Source of the DNA: CG2-30-58-95 sp964618215
GTDB lineage: Bacteria; Chloroflexota; Anaerolineae; Anaerolineales; Villigracilaceae
Assembly (NCBI GenBank): GCA_964618215.1
Contig: CAZTZE010000013.1
Location: 1 to 64,000 of the forward strand
Reading direction: 5' to 3'
Length of the DNA stretch: 64,000 nucleotides
The notes beneath the pieces are model-generated. The model saw nothing but the letters and a program-made list of their open reading frames with translations, ran no database searches and was not told the origin of the DNA. The position numbers and the translations under genes are program-made. The number at the start of each line of letters is the position of its first letter. The stretch's first letter is position 1. Positions 58,972 to 64,000 of this stretch are shown here, one piece after another.

Positions 58972-59925
58972 ATGTTCCCTGCATCCCTTCTTAAGAAACT
59001 TGCTTCTCCCCTAACAAGCCATCTTTCTCAAATGGAATCCCGATTGCTAAAGGAGACTGAACAAAACCGTATCCTTGCGGCGCAACCGCTCATTCAAAAC
59101 ATAAAGAAAATGGGGGCGCTTGATTGCCTTGCCGATGCGGAGTTCAAAGTGTTTTCACAATGGGGAGAAGATGGAATCATACAGTACTTAATATCAAAAA
59201 CCGCCATAAAAAAAAAGGTGTTTGTAGAGTTTGGCGTTGAGAATTACAGCGAATCAAACACCCGCTTTTTGTTGGTAAACGACAATTGGACAGGCTTGGT
59301 GATCGATTCTAACCCGGAATATATTAAACACATACGCTCACAAGAATACTATTGGAAATATGATTTGACAGCCGTTTGTGGTTTTGTTACAGTGGATAAT
59401 ATCAACGATTTGATAAAGAATGCTGGTGTAACAGGATCCATAGGAATATTAAGCATTGATATTGACGGAAATGATTATTGGATATGGGATACAATATCAG
59501 TGGTATCTCCTCAAATCGTCATTGTTGAGTACAACAGTTCATTTGGAAATCAGCGTGCAGTAACAATACCTTATCAGCCTGATTTTAATCGGGAGAAGGC
59601 GCATTTTTCTCATCTATATTGGGGAGCATCTTTGGCGGCATTTTGTCGTTTGGCATCTCAAAAAGGTTATATCTATGTGGGGTCAAATTCTGCAGGCTCA
59701 AATGCATTTTTTGTTCATAAAGACTCATTAAGCAATATCAAAGAGTGTGATTTTCAGAAATACTTCAGTCAGAGTAAATTTAGAGACTCAAGAGATGAGA
59801 ATGGCAATTTGGCCTTTGTCTCCGGCCAAAATAAGTTAGAGATGATCAAAAACATGCAATTGCTTGATCTTGAAGCCAATCAAATTATGCAAATAAAAGA
59901 TATTTACCAAAAATTCGATGAATAG
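58972..59925 (+). CDS. FkbM-like methyltransferase-fold protein
   Basis: 317 residues. FSQWGEDGIIQYLISKTAIK near residue 62, FVEFGVENYSESNTRFLLVN (SAM-like loop) and ISIDIDGNDYWIWD are characteristic of a conserved FkbM-related family. Probably methylates a sugar hydroxyl; some members are of unknown activity. AT-rich, so perhaps of different origin from its neighbours. Confidence 0.65.
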   Translation: MFPASLLKKLASPLTSHLSQMESRLLKETEQNRILAAQPLIQNIKKMGALDCLADAEFKVFSQWGEDGIIQYLISKTAIKKKVFVEFGVENYSESNTRFLLVNDNWTGLVIDSNPEYIKHIRSQEYYWKYDLTAVCGFVTVDNINDLIKNAGVTGSIGILSIDIDGNDYWIWDTISVVSPQIVIVEYNSSFGNQRAVTIPYQPDFNREKAHFSHLYWGASLAAFCRLASQKGYIYVGSNSAGSNAFFVHKDSLSNIKECDFQKYFSQSKFRDSRDENGNLAFVSGQNKLEMIKNMQLLDLEANQIMQIKDIYQKFDE

Positions 59926-60778
59926 ATCATTAATCACGTGGGAACAAGCCGTGCTCTGGTTGCGCGGCCAGCCAGAACAACAAGAGTTGGTACGCGCCTG
60001 TTATTATGATGACCCATTGCTCGAAGCGGCGGAGCGCTTTGAGGCCAGCAAAGAATGGCAAGCCACGCGCGAAATTCTGCCGCACATTACAGGCCACGCG
60101 CTTGATCTCGGTGCCGGGCGCGGCATCAGCAGTTACGCGCTGGCAAAGGCCGGGTGGCAGGTCACAGCCCTCGAACCGGATCCCAGCCCCATTGTCGGGA
60201 GAGAGGCGATACACGCGCTCGCAGAGCAAAGCAACCTTCCCATTCATCCACTGGCTGGGCACGCGGAAAATATCCCGTGCGTTGATTCGCAATTCGATCT
60301 CGTGTATGGCCGCCAGGTCATGCACCACGCGCACAATCTAAAAACTATGTGCAATGAGATTGCACGAGTGCTAAAGTCTGGCGGCGCTTTCATTGCCACA
60401 CGCGAACATGTCATCAGCAAAAAAGAAGATCTGCTTACTTTTCTCGACAGCCATCCCCTGCATCATCTCTATGGCGGGGAAAATGCTTATCTGCTGGATG
60501 AGTACCTGTTTGCCATTCGCGCCAGCGGCTTGCGCGTTCAAAAAGTCTTTGGCCCGTATGATTCGGTCATTAACTATTTTCCAACACCCGAAGAACAATT
60601 GCTTTTCCACACTTTCTCTCCGGTTCGTCGCATTTTCGGTAAAAAGATTGCGTCGGATTTGATGCATAACGTCCTGGCCGAAAAGATTTTCGTTCACACT
60701 ATGCTCAAGCAGTTGGCATCCCTGCGCGATAAGACGCCTGGTAGACTTTATACATTTTTGGCGGTTAAACTGAAATGA
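59918..60778 (+). CDS. SAM-dependent methyltransferase
   Basis: 286 residues. ALDLGAGRGISSYALAKAGW near residue 66 (motif I), ALEPDPS, FDLVYGRQVMHHAHN, ARVLKSGGAFIATREH. Overlaps the gene before it by eight bases and the epimerase after it by four, so it is co-translated with both. Target unknown. Confidence 0.8.
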   Translation: MNRSLITWEQAVLWLRGQPEQQELVRACYYDDPLLEAAERFEASKEWQATREILPHITGHALDLGAGRGISSYALAKAGWQVTALEPDPSPIVGREAIHALAEQSNLPIHPLAGHAENIPCVDSQFDLVYGRQVMHHAHNLKTMCNEIARVLKSGGAFIATREHVISKKEDLLTFLDSHPLHHLYGGENAYLLDEYLFAIRASGLRVQKVFGPYDSVINYFPTPEEQLLFHTFSPVRRIFGKKIASDLMHNVLAEKIFVHTMLKQLASLRDKTPGRLYTFLAVKLK

Positions 60779-61701
60779 GAGACATGGAAAGTATTCTCAT
60801 CACAGGCGTTTCCGGCTTTCTCGGCCGCGTCATCGCCCGCCACTTTGCCCGCCAGGGATGTGCCGTCTTTGGCGTAGACCGCGCCTCTGTCGAAAACGCT
60901 CCGATTGCTGACCTGAAAGCCTACTCCGCCCTGACTCTGCCCGAACCCTGCTTTGAGTCTCTGTTGGCCGAATGGCAACCGCAAGCCATAATCCACTGCG
61001 CTGGGCGGGCCTCCGTGCCACAATCCATGCAAAACCCGGCAGAAGATTATCAGCAAGGCCCCGTGCTCACCTTTTTTGTTCTCGATGCGCTCCGGCGGGT
61101 TGTCCCTGAGTGTGCCTTCCTTCTGCTTTCCAGCGCCGCCGTTTATGGCAATCCCGCCCACCTTCCAGTCAGCGAAGATGATTCTCCCGCGCCCATTTCA
61201 GCCTATGGTTTTCACAAATGGCAAAGCGAACTGATATGTCAGGAATTTGCATCACTTTACGGGCTAAAAACCGCTTCCGCGCGTGTTTTCTCTGCCTATG
61301 GTCCCGGCCTGCGCCGCCAAGTGATGTGGGATTTGGCCTACAAAGCCCTTACCCAAAAAGAGATACTACTTCAGGGAACTGGTCAAGAAAGCCGCGATTT
61401 TATCCACGCCCACGATATTGCCCTTGCGCTAGAAATGATCCTGGCACACGCCCCTATGCAAGGCGAAGCCTATAATGTTGCCAACGGCGAACAAATCACC
61501 ATTTCTGTGCTAGCCTTCATGATTCTAAATGCCCTCGGCCTCGATTTACTCGTGCGCGCCTCTGGTTTAGCCCAACCCGGCACGCCGCTTAACTGGCAGG
61601 CGGATATTTCCCGTCTTTCTGCACTTGACTACGCCCCAAAAATCCCACTCGAAGAAGGTATCCGCTCCTTCACGGCCTGGTGCCGCGAGGAAATCGAATG
61701 A
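60775..61701 (+). CDS. NAD-dependent epimerase/dehydratase (extended SDR)
   Basis: 308 residues. ILITGVSGFLGRVIARHFA (NAD loop), CAGRASVPQSM, LLSSAAVYGNPA with catalytic Ser, YGFHKWQSE with Tyr and Lys, and a C-terminal YNVANGEQITI. Acts on a nucleotide sugar, by epimerisation, dehydration or reduction. The nucleotide sugar is not evident from the sequence. Confidence 0.82.
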   Translation: MRDMESILITGVSGFLGRVIARHFARQGCAVFGVDRASVENAPIADLKAYSALTLPEPCFESLLAEWQPQAIIHCAGRASVPQSMQNPAEDYQQGPVLTFFVLDALRRVVPECAFLLLSSAAVYGNPAHLPVSEDDSPAPISAYGFHKWQSELICQEFASLYGLKTASARVFSAYGPGLRRQVMWDLAYKALTQKEILLQGTGQESRDFIHAHDIALALEMILAHAPMQGEAYNVANGEQITISVLAFMILNALGLDLLVRASGLAQPGTPLNWQADISRLSALDYAPKIPLEEGIRSFTAWCREEIE

Positions 61702-62885
61702 CCATGCCGCGCCGCATTGCTTTTTTTATCTACCTCGATGCCCTGTGGACGGGCGGGCTTTCGTATTATGAAAACCTGTTCCGCGCCCTGCGCGCTGTCA
61801 TCTCTCCGGCCGACTACACCCTGCTTGGCCTGATTCCACAACGCGATCCTCTTTACGAACCCCTCTTGGCCTATTTGGATGAAGTTCACGTTCTCCCCGC
61901 GCCCTCGCTCCTCGACCTCGCCACCGAAAAAATTCTCTACCGGTTATCCCCTTCAACCCGCGCCCTGTTTCCGTTCGAACCAGCCTTATCGAAACAAGCC
62001 CGCCAGGCAAAGACGGATGTCCTGTTCCTGAAAAGCGACCCTGGCTCTCATTTTCGCGTCCCCACTTTGGCCTGGTTTCCCGACTTCCAATACCTGTACT
62101 ACCCTCAAATGTTTTCCCCCGCAGAAACCGCCGCGTTGGAAAATGTCATCAAAGGCATGGCAAAACATTCCAGCCGCGTCATTCTCAGCAGTCAGGCCAT
62201 GAAACAGGTTTTCGCGCAGGTCGCTCCGAGTTTTCTGCACAAAGTCCGCGTTTTGTCATTTGTCTCTTTTGTGGATGAATCTGTTTATGCTCAAAACCCG
62301 CGTCAGGTCTGTGACGAATACCACCTACCTGAAAAGTTTTTCTACCTGCCCAACCAGTTTTGGAAACACAAAAATCATGCTCTTGCGCTCGATGCCCTCA
62401 CCCTGGCTCGCCGCCAAAATCCCAATGTCACCATAGTCTCCACCGGCATGTTTTCAGACTATCGCAATCCGCGTTATTCGTCCGAACTGCTGGCCGAAGT
62501 CTCTCGCTCTGGAAACCGGGAGCATTTTATCTTCCTTGGGCTGATTCCGCGCGAACATCTTTTCGCTCTCATGCGCCAATCGCTGGCCGTAATTCAACCC
62601 TCGCTGTTCGAAGGCTGGAGCGCCATCGTGGAAGAAGTGAAATCGCTCGGAAAAACCATCCTGCTTTCAGATCTGCCCGTTCACCGCGAACAAAACCCGC
62701 CCTCGGTCGAATACTTCAACCCCATTGACGCCGCATCGCTGGCCGAAAAAATGCTCTGCCTCTACGCCACCCACTCCCCCGGCCCCGAACTGGAACTGGA
62801 ACGACTGGCCTGCCAGAACTTTGCACCCCGTCTGCGCCAGTTTGGCGAAACCTTTCTCGAAATTGTTGCTGAAACAACCCAATAA
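61698..62885 (+). CDS. GT4-type glycosyltransferase
   Basis: 395 residues, GT-B fold. IAFFIYLDALWTGGLSYYEN, LVFPDFQYLYYPQMF-like segment, then FFYLPNQFWKHKNHALALDA and the donor site AVIQPSLFEGWSAIVEEVKS (E-x7-E). Start at 61698 overlaps the epimerase stop (ATGA). Resembles retaining mannosyl- and rhamnosyltransferases of capsule clusters. Confidence 0.83.
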   Translation: MTMPRRIAFFIYLDALWTGGLSYYENLFRALRAVISPADYTLLGLIPQRDPLYEPLLAYLDEVHVLPAPSLLDLATEKILYRLSPSTRALFPFEPALSKQARQAKTDVLFLKSDPGSHFRVPTLAWFPDFQYLYYPQMFSPAETAALENVIKGMAKHSSRVILSSQAMKQVFAQVAPSFLHKVRVLSFVSFVDESVYAQNPRQVCDEYHLPEKFFYLPNQFWKHKNHALALDALTLARRQNPNVTIVSTGMFSDYRNPRYSSELLAEVSRSGNREHFIFLGLIPREHLFALMRQSLAVIQPSLFEGWSAIVEEVKSLGKTILLSDLPVHREQNPPSVEYFNPIDAASLAEKMLCLYATHSPGPELELERLACQNFAPRLRQFGETFLEIVAETTQ

Positions 62886-62894
62886 CCCGCAAAC

Positions 62895-63806
62895 ATGACC
62901 GAAAAACCGCTCATCTCCATTATCACCCCCAGCCTCAATCGCGCCGGGATGATAGAAACCGCCATCGAAAGTGTACTGGCGCAAAATTATCCCCATTTTG
63001 AGCATATTATTGTGGATGGTGGCTCTACCGACGGTACACTGGAGATTCTTTCAAAGTACACCCATCTAAGGGCTTTTTCTGCTCAAGATGCGGGCATGTA
63101 TGACGCCCTGAATCGCGGCCTGGCGCTGGCGCAGGGAGAAATCATCGGCTTTCTGAATACGGATGACATCTACCCCGACGGAACACTTGAGTCCGTTTCA
63201 CACTTGTATAATACTCATCAGTTTGTACATGTCATTTTAGGAAATGTGAGTCTTTACGACAAAAACGGTTTGCAAAAAACAATTTCTATTGGGAGCAAAC
63301 CAGACGACTTAATTTATAACATCACTCTCGGAACCCCTATTTTTAATGCCTGGTTTTTTAGCAAAGCGATATTTGAAAGAACGGGACTTTTTGACCCATC
63401 TCTAAAAATTGCCGGAGACCGCGACCTTTTGTTGCGGGTATGGTTGAGTCGTCCAAAAGTTGTTAAAAACGAAAGGGTCGTTTATTTCTATCAAATTCAC
63501 GATGATTCTTTGACTTTTAGCAACCTTACGCAGAAAAACATCCCAATTTGGAAGGAATATCTGCTGATCATAGAGCGCTATCTTTCTCAAAGCCCCCCTG
63601 AAATTGCCCAAAGGCTATTAAGAAAATGGGCATATTCTGTTACGCTTGAATTGGCGACTCAAGCCATTCACGCGAAAGATATCAGACTTTTCTTGAAATA
63701 CTTTGCGCGAGGAATGAAGTATGATGGGAGATGGGTTTTATCTTTCTTATCCCGGCTGATATTTTATTTGTTCAAAAAGATTTGGATAATTAATGGCCAA
63801 AATTAG
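62895..63806 (+). CDS. GT2 glycosyltransferase
   Basis: 303 residues. ISIITPSLNRAGMIETAIES, VDGGSTDGTLEIL, IIGFLNTDDIYPDG (metal site) and LKIAGDRDLLLRVWL. The C-terminal 60 residues are helical and hydrophobic, probably membrane-associated. Overlaps the next gene. Confidence 0.83.
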   Translation: MTEKPLISIITPSLNRAGMIETAIESVLAQNYPHFEHIIVDGGSTDGTLEILSKYTHLRAFSAQDAGMYDALNRGLALAQGEIIGFLNTDDIYPDGTLESVSHLYNTHQFVHVILGNVSLYDKNGLQKTISIGSKPDDLIYNITLGTPIFNAWFFSKAIFERTGLFDPSLKIAGDRDLLLRVWLSRPKVVKNERVVYFYQIHDDSLTFSNLTQKNIPIWKEYLLIIERYLSQSPPEIAQRLLRKWAYSVTLELATQAIHAKDIRLFLKYFARGMKYDGRWVLSFLSRLIFYLFKKIWIINGQN

Positions 63807-64000
63807 CGTCATCATCCCTGCTTACAACCGCGCTCATTGCATCGCGCGCGCCATCCAGAGTGTGCTGGCGCAAACCCTGCCGGTGACAGAAATTATCGTG
63901 GTGGATGACGGCTCAACCGACGGGACAGCCGAACTCGCCCAATCGCATTTTGGCTCAACGATACGGGTGCTTCGTCACCCAACCAACCTGGGGGCAGCGG
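63793..64000 (+). CDS. GT2 glycosyltransferase, 3' end outside window
   Basis: First 69 codons only. MAKISVIIPAYNRAHCIARA and VVDDGSTDGTAEL are the standard GT2 nucleotide-sugar motifs. Start at 63793 overlaps the preceding gene by 14 bases. The gene continues past the window end. Confidence 0.8.
   Translation, partial: MAKISVIIPAYNRAHCIARAIQSVLAQTLPVTEIIVVDDGSTDGTAELAQSHFGSTIRVLRHPTNLGAA

Noticed and set aside
1..64000. tRNA, rRNA, riboswitch or origin of replication
   Set aside because: No stretch showed the expected conserved sequences or folds on reading; weak candidates were not reported.

Overview
The window is one long, almost entirely plus-strand locus for building and exporting a surface polysaccharide. 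I see no rRNA, tRNA, CRISPR or replication genes. Base composition looks GC-rich up to about 31 kb, clearly AT-richer from about 31 to 38.6 kb and again in parts of 49-60 kb (judged by eye, not computed). Codon style, the many small toxin-antitoxin (TA) families and the short period-7 repeats suggest an environmental bacterium of the Chloroflexota (Anaerolineae-like). That placement is inference; no marker gene is present.

Layout. 0-8.6 kb: a glycosyltransferase-like protein, a complete nonulosonate set (neuB, neuC, neuA), a methyltransferase, a glutamine-dependent amidotransferase and a CMP-sugar synthetase fused to a HAD phosphatase. 8.7-9.2 kb: an antitoxin-like gene with a gutted toxin. 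9.3-12.8 kb: a second NeuB without its C-terminal SAF domain and two glycosyltransferases. 12.8-14.6 kb: two MNT/HEPN modules inserted in front of a second simple neuA, each followed by a duplicated neuA start. 14.6-18.3 kb: neuA, a 2-hydroxyacid dehydrogenase, hicB with a gutted hicA, an SDR and a Maf/DUF115-like protein, with period-7 repeats in the spacers. 18.4-27.1 kb: GT2 enzymes and four large membrane proteins. 27.1-30.3 kb: an accretion zone with two intact TA pairs, a third antitoxin-like gene with a gutted toxin, two truncated copies of a GT2 tail and a palindromic element. 30.4-33.2 kb: a winged-helix regulator and the Wzm/Wzt ABC exporter. 33-43 kb: methyltransferases, glycosyltransferases, an acyltransferase and two pseudogenes. 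43.4-49.6 kb: a compact operon of NeuB, SDR, aldehyde dehydrogenase, NeuA and transketolase. 49.6-64 kb: glycosyltransferases (GT2, GT4, GT11), methyltransferases, an amidotransferase-like protein, a GT-D-like protein and an epimerase, running off the window end.

How it works together. Three NeuB-type synthases, four cytidylyltransferase domains and one NeuC imply that CMP-activated nonulosonic acids of more than one kind are made. Transferases add them and other sugars, methyl-, acyl- and amidotransferases decorate them, and Wzm/Wzt exports the chain. Overlapping stop and start codons (ATGA, TGATG) show tight translational coupling in many places.

The most unusual signals are: (1) three TA loci whose antitoxin-like gene is intact while the toxin keeps only its two ends; (2) a triplicated neuA start interleaved with TA modules and forming two 38-codon mini-ORFs; (3) period-7 repeats that fill gene junctions between 15.2 and 18.4 kb; (4) the NeuB-SDR-ALDH-NeuA-transketolase operon, which matches no nonulosonate pathway I can name.
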